Assembly (NCBI GenBank): GCA_963751835.1
Contig: CAVVWD010000032.1
Location: 1 to 64,000 of the forward strand
Direction: 5' to 3'
DNA from: JACVRW01 sp963751835
GTDB taxonomy: Bacteria; Actinomycetota; Thermoleophilia; Solirubrobacterales; Thermoleophilaceae
DNA: 64,000 bases
The notes under the pieces were generated by a model. The model searched no databases and had not been told where the DNA came from. It worked only from the letters and a program-made list of their open reading frames with translations. How positions within the stretch are numbered: position 1 is the first letter of the stretch; each line of letters opens with the position of its first letter. Of this stretch, positions 1 to 7,356 are shown piece by piece. A program made the position numbers and the translations under genes.

Positions 1-73
1 TGGAGCTAGCCGGACTCGAACCGGCGACCTCCTGGGTGCGATCCAGGCGCTCTCCCAACTGAGCTATAGCCCC
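1..73 (-). tRNA. tRNA-Ala (CGC anticodon)
   Basis: On the minus strand this is a complete 73-nt cloverleaf. The 7-bp acceptor stem is GGGGCTA/TAGCTCC with one G-U pair, the T arm contains GGTTCGAGTCC, and the anticodon stem CCTGG/CCAGG holds the loop ATCGCAC, giving anticodon CGC for GCG alanine codons. The discriminator base is A. The window starts exactly at the 3' end, so whether CCA is encoded cannot be seen. A second alanine tRNA (TGC) lies at 2902-2974. Confidence 0.96.
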
Positions 74-84
74 GAGGTGGTCCC

Positions 85-90
85 ATGGTA
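85..90 (-). promoter_or_regulatory. -10 element of tRNA-Ala(CGC)
   Basis: TACCAT on the minus strand, 11 nt before the mature tRNA 5' end. The other alanine tRNA has the same hexamer at the same distance. No clear -35 is seen. Confidence 0.5.
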
Positions 91-153
91 GCGGCGGGTA
101 GGGCCCGCATCGGGGGCTAGGGCGCAGGTAGCCTGGGCACAGGTAGCCCAGCT

Positions 154-2154
154 ATGAGCTTCCGCGGACGCCTCCGGCTGTTCTTCGTCCTGATCGTGGT
201 CGTGCCGATGATCGCGCTCGCGATGGTGCTGTTTGTGCTCACCGGTCGCAGCCAGACCGGGAAGGCGGATGCCGGGATCGCGTCCGGGGTACGCACAGCA
301 TTCGCGGTCCACCAGGAGCAGGCACGGCAGACACAGGACGAGGCGCGACGGGTGGCGGCCGACCCCGAGCTGCGAGCCGCCCTTGTCGAGGGCAGGCTCG
401 GGGACGCCCAGGACCGCATCCGGGAGCTCGTCGGCGGGGAAGTGGAAGCCATCGAGATCCGCTCGCCGTCGGGCGCCATCCTGGGGCAGGCCGGATCGTG
501 GAGCGCGGTGGCCCCGAGCGGCACCACTGTCGAACGGGAGGACGGCCGGCAGCTGGCAGTGTTGAGGGTGTTCGGAACCGAGGCCCGAGAGCTTGCGGGC
601 CGCGTGAAACAGTTGACCGGTCTCGACGGGACCGTTTTCAGGCGAGGCCGCACCGTCGGCACGACACTCGACGAGCCGCCTGGGCGTCGGGCCCACGGCG
701 CCACCGGCGAGCCCGGCGAGGTCGAGGCGGCCGGATCCGAGTACCGCGGCCAGATCGAGCCGATTCCGGAGCCCGGTGGGCCGCCGATCGAGGTAGCCGT
801 GCTTCAGCCGGCCGACGTCTTGAACGACCGCATCGCCCGCGACCGGATTCTGATCGCCGTCCTGCTCGGCGTATTCCTGGTGCTGGCGGTGCTGTCGGCT
901 CTCCTGATCGGACGGTTCCTCACCGGCCAGATCGGGGAGTTTCTCGCCGCCGCGAAGCGGCTCGGGCGCGGCGACTTTCGCCACCCCGTTCCGGTTCACG
1001 GCGACGACGAGTTCGCGCAGCTCGGCCGCGAGTTCAACAGCATGTCGAGTCAGCTGGCGGGCAATATCGAGGAGGTCGAGCGCAAGCGCGGCGAGTTGGA
1101 GGAGACGATTCGGCGTGTGGGCGAGGCGCTGGCCACGGGACTCGACCGCCAGGGCGTCATGGAGCTCGCGGTGAGGCAGGCCGTCGACGCCTGCGAGGCC
1201 GAAGCGGGGCGCGCGCTGACGCTCGACACGCACATCTTCAACGGCTGTGAGGCAGGCGACTCGGACCCGGCGCTCGACGAGGCCCTCGAGGCGGCCGAGC
1301 GGGCGGCCTTCGCGATCAGCCCCGAGGTCGGCGCCGAGTTGCTCGACGCCCTCGACGCCGAAGGGGGTCAGGTCTTGCATTCGAGCAGGCGCCGAGCGGT
1401 CGAGAGCGAGGCGCGCGGTGCGCACGCGCTGACGGTCGTCCTCCGGCACGTGGTGGGCCCGCCTGAGTACCTCGGCGCACTCTCGATCGCGCGCCACGAC
1501 CGCGCGTTCGACCGTACCGAGGCCGAGCTGCTCGAGTACCTCGCCGGGCAGGCGGTCGTATCGATCGAGAATGCGAGCCTGCACGCCACCGTCGAGCGCC
1601 AGGCGGTGACCGACGAGCTGACCGGGCTGGCGAACACGCGCGCGTTCTGGTCGATCCTCGCCCGCGAAGCCGAGCGCAGCCACAGGTTCGCGAGCCCGCT
1701 CGGCCTGGTGATGCTCGACATCGACGACTTCAAGCAGATCAACGACCGCCACGGCCACCGGCAGGGCGATGAGGTGCTCGCTCACGTGGCGAGCGTGCTT
1801 CGCGACCTCTCGCGCGACATCGACGCCCCCGCCCGCTACGGGGGCGAGGAGATGGCCGTGATCCTGCCCGAGACGGACCTGCAGGGAGCCGCCCAGCTGG
1901 CGGAGCGCACGCGCGCGGCCGTCGCCGGCATGCAGATACCCGGCGCAGGCGGCGGGGCGTCGCTGCGCGTGACCGCCAGCTTCGGGGTGGCCGCCGCGCC
2001 CGATAGCGCGCTCGAGCCCGAGCGGCTCGTGGCGGCCGCCGATGCGGCCCTGTACAGGGCCAAGCGGGCCGGCAAGAACCGGGTCGAGCAGGCCGCGCCC
2101 GCCGAGGAGCACACCACGACGGCCGAGCCTGAGCCATCTACCCCGCCTCGGTAA
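154..2154 (+). CDS. Membrane-bound diguanylate cyclase (HAMP-GAF-like-GGDEF)
   Basis: A 666-residue inner-membrane signalling protein expected to make cyclic di-GMP from two GTP. It has TM1 at about 8-30, an extracytoplasmic sensor region to about 230, TM2 at about 232-254, a HAMP segment to about 307, a GAF-like linker, and a GGDEF domain at about 485-645. The active-site loop reads GGEE (563-566), a functional variant of GGDEF. An RxxD inhibitory site (R554-D557) sits exactly five residues before it, so product feedback is likely. The ATG at 154 follows a twice-repeated CAGGTAGCC; no strong ribosome-binding site is visible. The ligand of the sensor region is unknown. The next gene starts 13 nt after the stop and is probably co-transcribed. 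Confidence 0.9.
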   Translation: MSFRGRLRLFFVLIVVVPMIALAMVLFVLTGRSQTGKADAGIASGVRTAFAVHQEQARQTQDEARRVAADPELRAALVEGRLGDAQDRIRELVGGEVEAIEIRSPSGAILGQAGSWSAVAPSGTTVEREDGRQLAVLRVFGTEARELAGRVKQLTGLDGTVFRRGRTVGTTLDEPPGRRAHGATGEPGEVEAAGSEYRGQIEPIPEPGGPPIEVAVLQPADVLNDRIARDRILIAVLLGVFLVLAVLSALLIGRFLTGQIGEFLAAAKRLGRGDFRHPVPVHGDDEFAQLGREFNSMSSQLAGNIEEVERKRGELEETIRRVGEALATGLDRQGVMELAVRQAVDACEAEAGRALTLDTHIFNGCEAGDSDPALDEALEAAERAAFAISPEVGAELLDALDAEGGQVLHSSRRRAVESEARGAHALTVVLRHVVGPPEYLGALSIARHDRAFDRTEAELLEYLAGQAVVSIENASLHATVERQAVTDELTGLANTRAFWSILAREAERSHRFASPLGLVMLDIDDFKQINDRHGHRQGDEVLAHVASVLRDLSRDIDAPARYGGEEMAVILPETDLQGAAQLAERTRAAVAGMQIPGAGGGASLRVTASFGVAAAPDSALEPERLVAAADAALYRAKRAGKNRVEQAAPAEEHTTTAEPEPSTPPR

Positions 2155-2167
2155 GGTTCCGCGCGAG

Positions 2168-2710
2168 ATGGGCCTACTCGACGATGCGATCAAGGAGCAT
2201 CTCGAGCTGAAGCGCAAGCACGGAGCGCCCGAGGAGGAGGTCCAGCGCCAGGAAGAGGAGGCGCTCGGGCCCGTTAGGCGCGATGCCGCGCAGCAGCCCG
2301 AGAGCACGGGAGAAGAGATTGTCGAAGCGGAGGGCGCCCAGCTGCCTGATGCGGACGAGGCGGCTGTGGCCGCCAATGGGAACGGCGAGCTGCTGCTCGA
2401 GGAGGAGGGGGAGCCATTCCCGGCGGACGAGGAGCCGGTCCCGCCGGAGGCGGAGTCGTTCCCGGCGGACGAGGAGCCATTCCCAGAAGCAGAGCCCGAA
2501 CGACCGGCACAGGATCCCGGCGCGACCCAGGAGTACGACCCGTTCGCCGACGAGGAGCGGTCTGACGAGGGCGCGGAGCCGGCCACGGAGGGGGAGCAGG
2601 AGGAGGGCGGCGACGTGCTCGAGGACACGCCGGACTTTCTCCAGGAGACCCCGGAGCACGACCGGCTCTGGTTCGAGCAGAAACCGCCGCGGGACTTCGA
2701 CTTCGACTAG
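2168..2710 (+). CDS. Acidic hypothetical protein with FPADEEP repeats
   Basis: A 180-residue soluble, strongly acidic protein with no domain I recognise. The N terminus is amphipathic and charged (MGLLDDAIKEHLELKRKHG), the middle is rich in Glu, Asp, Pro and Ala with two FPADEEP units and related PFPEAE segments, and the C terminus is aromatic/acidic (DRLWFEQKPPRDFDFD). The start at 2168 is chosen because conserved-looking sequence begins there; the frame stays open upstream into the cyclase gene. It lies 13 nt after the cyclase and before a strong hairpin, so the two probably form one operon. A partner role for the cyclase is inference only. Confidence 0.72.
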   Translation: MGLLDDAIKEHLELKRKHGAPEEEVQRQEEEALGPVRRDAAQQPESTGEEIVEAEGAQLPDADEAAVAANGNGELLLEEEGEPFPADEEPVPPEAESFPADEEPFPEAEPERPAQDPGATQEYDPFADEERSDEGAEPATEGEQEEGGDVLEDTPDFLQETPEHDRLWFEQKPPRDFDFD

Positions 2711-2825
2711 ACCGGATTTCTGTCGAGCTCTGCACGGGATCGCTCAGTTTCGGACTGCATGCCGCCGATGCCTGCCGTGCGACGGCATGAAGGGCCCGTC
2801 GCACTAGCGGCACGGGACGCCGCTG

Positions 2826-2871
2826 AGTTGCGTGGCGGGGGTCGCCGGGGCGGGTGACCCCCGCCGCAACT
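2826..2871 (+). terminator. Strong stem-loop ending the cyclase operon
   Basis: AGTTGC-GT-GGCGGGGGTC pairs with GACCCCCGCC-GCAACT around a 12-nt loop: 16 base pairs interrupted by a 2-nt bulge. There is only a short downstream CCTTT. It lies between the acidic protein gene and tRNA-Ala, where a terminator is expected. Confidence 0.6.
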
Positions 2872-2884
2872 CCCCTGCTGCCTT

Positions 2885-2890
2885 TACCAT
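2885..2890 (+). promoter_or_regulatory. -10 element of tRNA-Ala(TGC)
   Basis: TACCAT, 11 nt before the mature tRNA 5' end, identical in sequence and spacing to the hexamer before tRNA-Ala(CGC). Confidence 0.5.
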
Positions 2891-2901
2891 CAGGAGGCCA
2901 C

Positions 2902-2974
2902 GGGGCCATAGCTCAGTTGGAAGAGCACGTGCTTTGCAAGCACGGGGTCGCCGGTTCGAGTCCGGCTGGCTCCA
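2902..2974 (+). tRNA. tRNA-Ala (TGC anticodon)
   Basis: A 73-nt cloverleaf with acceptor stem GGGGCCA/TGGCTCC, anticodon stem CGTGC/GCACG around loop TTTGCAA (anticodon TGC), and T arm GGTTCGAGTCC. The discriminator is A and CCA is not encoded (CTC follows). Its acceptor and T-arm sequences closely match tRNA-Ala(CGC) at the window start. Confidence 0.97.
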
Positions 2975-2979
2975 CTCTC

Positions 2980-3354
2980 ATGGCGGCCGACAGAGCGATG
3001 CTCCACGGGAAGGTCGCCTATCTCCAGATCCCGGCCGCCGACATACCCGTCTCCGCGCGCTTCTACGAGGAGGTGTTCGGCTGGAGAATCCGAGAGCGCT
3101 CCGACGGAGTCCGCGCGTTCGACGACACCACCGGCCAGGTCAGCGGCGAGTGGGTCGTGGGGCGAGTTCCGACGCGCGAGCCGGGGATCCTCGCGTACGT
3201 GCTCGTCGACGACGTCGAGGCGACGCTCGAGAGGATCGCGGGTCTCGGCGGCGAGGTCGTCACTCCGCTGACCCCGCAAAAAGAGGGCGAGGCGATCGCG
3301 ACGTTTCGCGATCCCGGCGGTAACGAGCTCGGGATCTTCCACCAGCGGGGATAG
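2980..3354 (+). CDS. VOC (glyoxalase/bleomycin-resistance fold) family protein
   Basis: A small cytosolic protein of 124 residues with one vicinal-oxygen-chelate domain: HGKVAYLQIPA opens strand 1, DIPVSARFYEEVFGW is the typical helix after it, and FRDPGGNELGIFHQ is the typical C-terminal metal-side motif. The substrate cannot be told. The start is uncertain. ATG 2980 lies only 5 nt after the tRNA, and ATG 2998 is the alternative; neither has a clear ribosome-binding site. A longer frame running back through the tRNA is rejected. Processing of a tRNA-mRNA transcript could leave an almost leaderless message. Confidence 0.82.
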   Translation: MAADRAMLHGKVAYLQIPAADIPVSARFYEEVFGWRIRERSDGVRAFDDTTGQVSGEWVVGRVPTREPGILAYVLVDDVEATLERIAGLGGEVVTPLTPQKEGEAIATFRDPGGNELGIFHQRG

Positions 3355-3377
3355 GGAACGACCCCGGGCGACCCGAT

Positions 3378-4379
3378 TTAGCCCGCCGCGAACGCCGCGT
3401 CGAGCAGCTTCGGCGCCTGCTTCGAGGGGTCGCGCGAATTCAGGAGCACGACTCCGAGCGTGTGCCCGCCACGGCGCGCGACCCCGACGAAGCAGCGCCC
3501 GGCCTCGTTCGTGTAGCCGGTCTTGAGGCCGACGGCCCCGGGGTAGTCGAGCCGCATGAGCGGGTTGTGGCCCGACAGATAGAGCTTCCCGCCCTTGATC
3601 GGGAAGCGCAGCTCGGCATACTCGGTGCGCGCGATCCGGCGGATGCGGGCCCTTCTCATCGCCATTCGGGTCAGCACCGCCAGATCCCTGGCGCACGAGC
3701 GGTTGCCGGCCTCGAGTCCGTGCGAGGAGGCGAAGCGCGTGCAGCGCAGGCCCAGCTCGCGGGCGCGGCTGTTCATCCGGCGCACGAAGGCCCGCTCGCT
3801 CCCGGCCAGATGCACCGCGAGCGCAATTGCCGCGTCGTTCCCGGACACGATCAGCAACCCGTTGAGGAGCGCCTCGAGCCTGACCCGGCGGCCTTTTGGC
3901 AGCAGGCCGACGCCGGAGCCCGAGTAGTCGAGCGCAGCCTGGGTGATCCTGACCGGCTCATTCGGACGCCCGCCGTCGACCACCAGCAGCGCGGTCATGA
4001 TCTTGGTCAGGCTCGCTATCGGCAGCCTCCGCTGCGGGTTATGGCGCCAGAGGACCTCTCCGGTCCCGACGTCAAAAACCAGGCCCGCGCGCGGCGGCCG
4101 CTTGAGCGGGACGTGGAAGGCGTCCACGCCGGCCAGCGACACGCCGAGCCCGGCCGCCCTCTCGGCGGCGTCCTCGGGCACCGGTCCCACCGGCTCGGGC
4201 TCGGCGGGCTCTGGCGCTGTCGGCTCGGGCTCCGCGTCCGCCGTGGGCGCTGACTGGGCGGCAATCGGCAGCGGCGTCGAGCCCTGGACCGGTTCCTCGC
4301 GCACGAACGTCAGCCACGCACCGGCGGCGACGGCCAGCGGCGCCAAGACGGTCAGCAGCGTGGCGAGCCGCCTACTCAT
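3378..4379 (-). CDS. dacA: D-alanyl-D-alanine carboxypeptidase (peptidase S11, PBP5 type)
   Basis: A 333-residue exported enzyme that removes the terminal D-Ala from peptidoglycan pentapeptides and so limits cross-linking. A signal/anchor segment (about 5-24) is followed by a Pro/Glu-rich linker to about 90. The catalytic domain has all three motifs: SLTK (Ser123, Lys126), SGN (179-181) and KTG (286-288). No long C-terminal anchor domain follows. Its ATG overlaps the end of the upstream small membrane protein gene by 8 nt, and that gene in turn overlaps a rhomboid protease gene, so the three form a translationally coupled operon. Confidence 0.93.
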   Translation of the reverse strand: MSRRLATLLTVLAPLAVAAGAWLTFVREEPVQGSTPLPIAAQSAPTADAEPEPTAPEPAEPEPVGPVPEDAAERAAGLGVSLAGVDAFHVPLKRPPRAGLVFDVGTGEVLWRHNPQRRLPIASLTKIMTALLVVDGGRPNEPVRITQAALDYSGSGVGLLPKGRRVRLEALLNGLLIVSGNDAAIALAVHLAGSERAFVRRMNSRARELGLRCTRFASSHGLEAGNRSCARDLAVLTRMAMRRARIRRIARTEYAELRFPIKGGKLYLSGHNPLMRLDYPGAVGLKTGYTNEAGRCFVGVARRGGHTLGVVLLNSRDPSKQAPKLLDAAFAAG

Positions 4380-4551
4380 CGGACGGCGGCGAAGTCAGGG
4401 CGCCCAGGACTCCGACGCCCAGGAGAGCCAGGATGATCACGGACACCACTACCAGCACATCGATTCCGTCTCGCACCGCCACCGAGATCGTCAGGAAGGC
4501 CAACAAGCAGATGATGGCGAGGCTGGCGGCCAGCACGAAGGTTCGCGCCAT
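4372..4551 (-). CDS. Small two-helix membrane protein
   Basis: A 59-residue hydrophobic protein with two predicted membrane helices (about 4-25 and 32-52) and an acidic tail ending SPPSDE. I do not recognise a family. The case for its being real is the arrangement. Its ATG shares one base with the TGA of the upstream rhomboid gene, and its TAG lies inside the start of dacA, so all three reading frames touch and translation is probably coupled. A role with the protease or the carboxypeptidase is inference. Confidence 0.75.
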   Translation of the reverse strand: MARTFVLAASLAIICLLAFLTISVAVRDGIDVLVVVSVIILALLGVGVLGALTSPPSDE

Positions 4552-5342
4552 CAGTAGACGGGGATGCGCCGGTCGGCGTCGTAGTCGTCGTGGACGTTGT
4601 CGGCGAACAGCTTGATCGCCGCCAGCCCGAACAGGAAGCCGCCCAGGTGGGCGAAGTAGGCCACCCCGCCTCCGGTTTGGCCGCCGACCGGCTGGGCTAT
4701 GTCGTTGACTCCGTACGCGAGCTGAATCAGGAACCAGAAACCCAGTACGAGCAGCGCCGGCAATTCGACGACCGTGAAGAAGATGATGATGAAGATCACC
4801 GTAATCACACGCGCGCGCGGGTAAAGGAGCGCGTAGCCGCCGAGCACCGCCGCTATCGCGCCGCTCGCTCCCACCGTCGGAATCGTCGCATCGGGGTCCA
4901 CGAGCACCTGCCCGGCGAGCGCCGCCACGCCGCCCAGCAGGTAGAAGGCGACGAAGCGCCCGCGCCCCATCGAGTCCTCGATGTTGTTTCCGAAGATCCA
5001 CAGGAAGAGCATGTTCCCGCCCAGGTGCAGGAAGCTCCCGTGCAGGAACATCGAGGTGAAGATCGTGACCCACCAGGGAGCCTGCGCCGGAGCCTCGCCC
5101 GCCACCCCCTCCTGGCCCTCGCAGAGAAGCTGCGAGCCGGTCGTGTCGAGCGCGCAGTCCTTGCCCGGATGGGTGATCTCGTATGGGATCGCGCCGTATT
5201 CCATCACCCGCTCGTCGCCGGTCGGGCTGATGTTCCAGAAGCTCGCCTCGACGACGAACCAGACGAAGACGCAGATGCCGACGATCACCGCCGTGACCAC
5301 CGGGAAGCGGCGCGTGCGGATGTTGTCCTTGATCGGGAACAC
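4551..5342 (-). CDS. Rhomboid-family intramembrane serine protease
   Basis: A 263-residue polytopic membrane protease that cuts transmembrane substrates. The hallmark residues are present: HGSFLHLGGN in the second helix region (His101, His106, Asn110), the nucleophile in GASGA (Ser160), and the catalytic His232 in AHLGGF, giving the Ser-His dyad. A periplasmic insert (about 45-90) separates TM1 from TM2. The start is GTG 5342. An upstream ATG is in another frame. It is the first gene of a coupled operon with a small membrane protein and dacA, which suggests a cell-envelope role; its substrates are unknown. Confidence 0.9.
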   Translation of the reverse strand: MFPIKDNIRTRRFPVVTAVIVGICVFVWFVVEASFWNISPTGDERVMEYGAIPYEITHPGKDCALDTTGSQLLCEGQEGVAGEAPAQAPWWVTIFTSMFLHGSFLHLGGNMLFLWIFGNNIEDSMGRGRFVAFYLLGGVAALAGQVLVDPDATIPTVGASGAIAAVLGGYALLYPRARVITVIFIIIFFTVVELPALLVLGFWFLIQLAYGVNDIAQPVGGQTGGGVAYFAHLGGFLFGLAAIKLFADNVHDDYDADRRIPVY

Positions 5343-5355
5343 AGCGGCCGCTGGC

Positions 5356-5362
5356 CATAATG
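5356..5362. promoter_or_regulatory. Back-to-back -10-like boxes, rhomboid/DUF4395 pair
   Basis: The 30 bp between the two divergent starts contain CATAAT on the plus strand (5356-5361) and CATTAT on the minus strand (5362-5357), overlapping almost completely. They sit 10 nt before ATG 5372 and 14 nt before GTG 5342. Inferred from sequence only. Confidence 0.4.
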
Positions 5363-5371
5363 ACTAACGGC

Positions 5372-6064
5372 ATGACGGGCAGGCGGGCGGATCCCTACCG
5401 CGACCTCGACGTGATCGATTCACGAGGGCCGCGCACCAACCAGGCGGTGATCGGCACGCTCGCGCTCGTGGCGTTCCTCGCCGGCTGGGAGTGGCTGCCC
5501 GCGCTGCTTGCCCTCCAGCTCGCGGTCGGCCTGACGCTGGGGCGCCGCTTCTGCCTGCCCTGTCTCGCCTACTTCGAGCTGATCCAGCCGCGCTTCGGCG
5601 AGGGCCCGATCGAGGACTCGCGCCCGCCGCGCTTCGCGAACCTGGTCGGCCTGACGTTCCTCGGCGGGGCGACGCTGGCATTCCTGCTCGGAGCGCCGGC
5701 GGTCGGCTGGACGTTGACGCTGATCGTGGCTGTGCTCGCGCTGCTCGCCGCGGCCACCGGCCTCTGCGCCGGCTGCGAGGTCTACAAGCTGACCGCGCGG
5801 TTGCGCGGTATCGCGGCGAAGCACGTTCCGCGCATCGATCCCGTCGACGTCGGACTGACGGGCGCGGGCGTTGTCCAGTTCACGCACCCGCTCTGCGCCG
5901 ACTGCGTCGAATGGGAGCGGCGGCTCCAGCACGAGGGCCGCAGCCACGTCTCGGTCGACGTGTCACGCAGCCCCGAGCTCGCACGCAAGTACGGGATCGC
6001 GGTCGTGCCGACGGTCGTCGAGGTCTCGGGTGACGGGACCGTGCTGGAGCGCCTCGCGCCCTAG
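5372..6064 (+). CDS. DUF4395 membrane domain fused to a thioredoxin-like domain
   Basis: About 230 residues. The N-terminal part (1-150) matches the DUF4395 pattern: R-x-N-x-x-V-I near the start, several membrane helices, and Cys pairs CLPC (61-64) and CAGC (132-135). The C-terminal part (about 165-230) is thioredoxin-like: VVQFTHPLCADCVEWERRL carries a third pair, CADC (175-178), and PTVVE supplies the cis-Pro loop. Three CxxC pairs on a membrane protein suggest thiol-disulfide transfer; the partner is unknown. ATG 5372 is preferred because the alternative ATG 5360 lies inside the likely -10 box CATAAT. Confidence 0.72.
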   Translation: MTGRRADPYRDLDVIDSRGPRTNQAVIGTLALVAFLAGWEWLPALLALQLAVGLTLGRRFCLPCLAYFELIQPRFGEGPIEDSRPPRFANLVGLTFLGGATLAFLLGAPAVGWTLTLIVAVLALLAAATGLCAGCEVYKLTARLRGIAAKHVPRIDPVDVGLTGAGVVQFTHPLCADCVEWERRLQHEGRSHVSVDVSRSPELARKYGIAVVPTVVEVSGDGTVLERLAP

Positions 6065-6080
6065 CCCGGCTTCCGCGGGC

Positions 6081-6327
6081 GCTTCTCGGTGGGCGTTTTT
6101 GGGTGGGGCCTCGGTGGGTTGGCGGCGGGTCGGTCTCGTGTATTGGCTGGGGAAGAGGGTGTTGCTCCTAGGGTGCGGCTGGCCGGACGTGTCGAAGATC
6201 GTTCGGGGCCGTGTTCGGGGGAGCACGAGCTTTCCTGACTTTGACCGCCAGGAGCGGGAAAAGTCAGCAAGGTAGGGTCGGCTCCAGCGTTGGGCTGCCC
6301 GCGGTGCCGATACAGATTCGGCGACGC
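6081..6327 (+). repeat. Dispersed 247-bp structured repeat, copy A
   Basis: This sequence recurs in inverted orientation at 13871-14117, at about three-quarters identity by eye. The best-conserved block, about 33 nt without change, covers the left part of a hairpin at 6235-6267: CTGACTTT pairs with AAAGTCAG, and inside it CCGC pairs with GCGG around loop CAGGA. Both copies lie between converging genes. A reading frame is open through both but does not stay aligned because of single-base indels, so a DNA or RNA element is more likely than a protein. Confidence 0.75.
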
Positions 6328-6363
6328 CAGGGACGAAAGAAGTCCCACCGTGCGGAGCCCGCC

Positions 6364-7356
6364 CTAGCGCCTGCGCACGTCCAGAAACTCGATCGCGTTC
6401 GAAAACGAGAAGCCGGGCTCGACGCCGCCCTGGATCGCGTAGACGCGGCGGCCGAGCGCCACGCCGCCGAGCCCGTGACGCGGCGTGCGCATCGAGGGCA
6501 GGTCGCTCCAGCGGCCCGTGCGCGGGTCGAAGAGCTCGACGGCGGCGATCGTGGTTCCGCCCGGCTCGAGGTTCTCCCCTCCGAAGACGACGATTCGGCC
6601 GTCGCCCAGGCGCGCCGACGCGATTCCGCCGCGCGGCGTGCGCATGTCGGGCACGTCCTCCCAGGCACGCCGACGCGGGTCGTAGCGCTCGACCGCCGTG
6701 AAGTTCCCGCTGTCGCGCCCGGCGATCACGTAGAAGTGGCCGCCGGCGGCCACGCCCGTGGTGTGGTTGCGTGCCGGGCCGAACGGGAAATCCGGGCCGC
6801 TCGACCAGCGCCGGCGCTCGAAGTCGAAGATCTCGAGTGAGCGCAGCGAGCCCGAGTCGTTTGCCCCTCCGGCCGCGTACAGGCGCCCGCCGATCACGGC
6901 GACTGCGTGCGCCGCGCGCGGGGTCGGCGAGGACGGAAGCCGGCGCCAGCGGCGCCGTTCCGGGTCATAGCGCAGCAGCGCGCCGGTCGGCGCGCTGAGG
7001 TCGCTCTCCCCCGTGTAGCCGCCGTGCACGTAGAGGTCGCCGCGATACGTCACCGCGGTGGGGTGGTTCAACCCGAGCGGCATCGGCCGCACGCGCGACC
7101 AGCGGTTGCCGCGGATGTCGTAGCGCTCGACGGCGGTCGTCGTCGCGTTGCTCGAGCGCTCGAAGCCGCCCACGACGTAGATCGAGCGGCCGATGCGCGC
7201 CGCCGCAACCTCGGTGCGCGCGAGCTGTGCGGGGGCGAGCGCGGTCCAGCGATCCGTGCGCGCGCTCTCCGAGTCGCCGCCCGCGGCCAGCACCACTGCG
7301 CTCCCACCGGCCACGAGCGCAACCGCGGCGCCCATGGCGAGGCGCGCGGCGCGCAT
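6364..7356 (-). CDS. Secreted Kelch-repeat beta-propeller protein
   Basis: A 330-residue protein with an N-terminal signal sequence (about 1-25, ALVAGGSAVVLAAGG) followed by about six Kelch units. Each has the GG doublet and downstream aromatic spacing, for example IYVVGG, LYVHGG, LYAAGG, FYVIAG, IVVFGG and VYAIQGG. A six- or seven-bladed propeller is expected outside the membrane, used for binding or as an oxidase-like scaffold; no catalytic residues can be assigned. The ATG overlaps the lipA stop codon by one base, so it is cotranscribed with lipB-lipA, although a functional link is not obvious. Confidence 0.85.
   Translation of the reverse strand: MRAARLAMGAAVALVAGGSAVVLAAGGDSESARTDRWTALAPAQLARTEVAAARIGRSIYVVGGFERSSNATTTAVERYDIRGNRWSRVRPMPLGLNHPTAVTYRGDLYVHGGYTGESDLSAPTGALLRYDPERRRWRRLPSSPTPRAAHAVAVIGGRLYAAGGANDSGSLRSLEIFDFERRRWSSGPDFPFGPARNHTTGVAAGGHFYVIAGRDSGNFTAVERYDPRRRAWEDVPDMRTPRGGIASARLGDGRIVVFGGENLEPGGTTIAAVELFDPRTGRWSDLPSMRTPRHGLGGVALGRRVYAIQGGVEPGFSFSNAIEFLDVRRR

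Noticed and set aside
64..2628. Very long minus-strand open frame opposite the diguanylate cyclase
   Set aside because: Shadow of a high-GC gene: the plus-strand frame has clear HAMP and GGDEF motifs, while the opposite frame is low-complexity with no domain.
2854..2979. N-terminal extension of the VOC protein through the tRNA
   Set aside because: It would translate a complete tRNA gene; the domain begins after residue 6 from ATG 2980.
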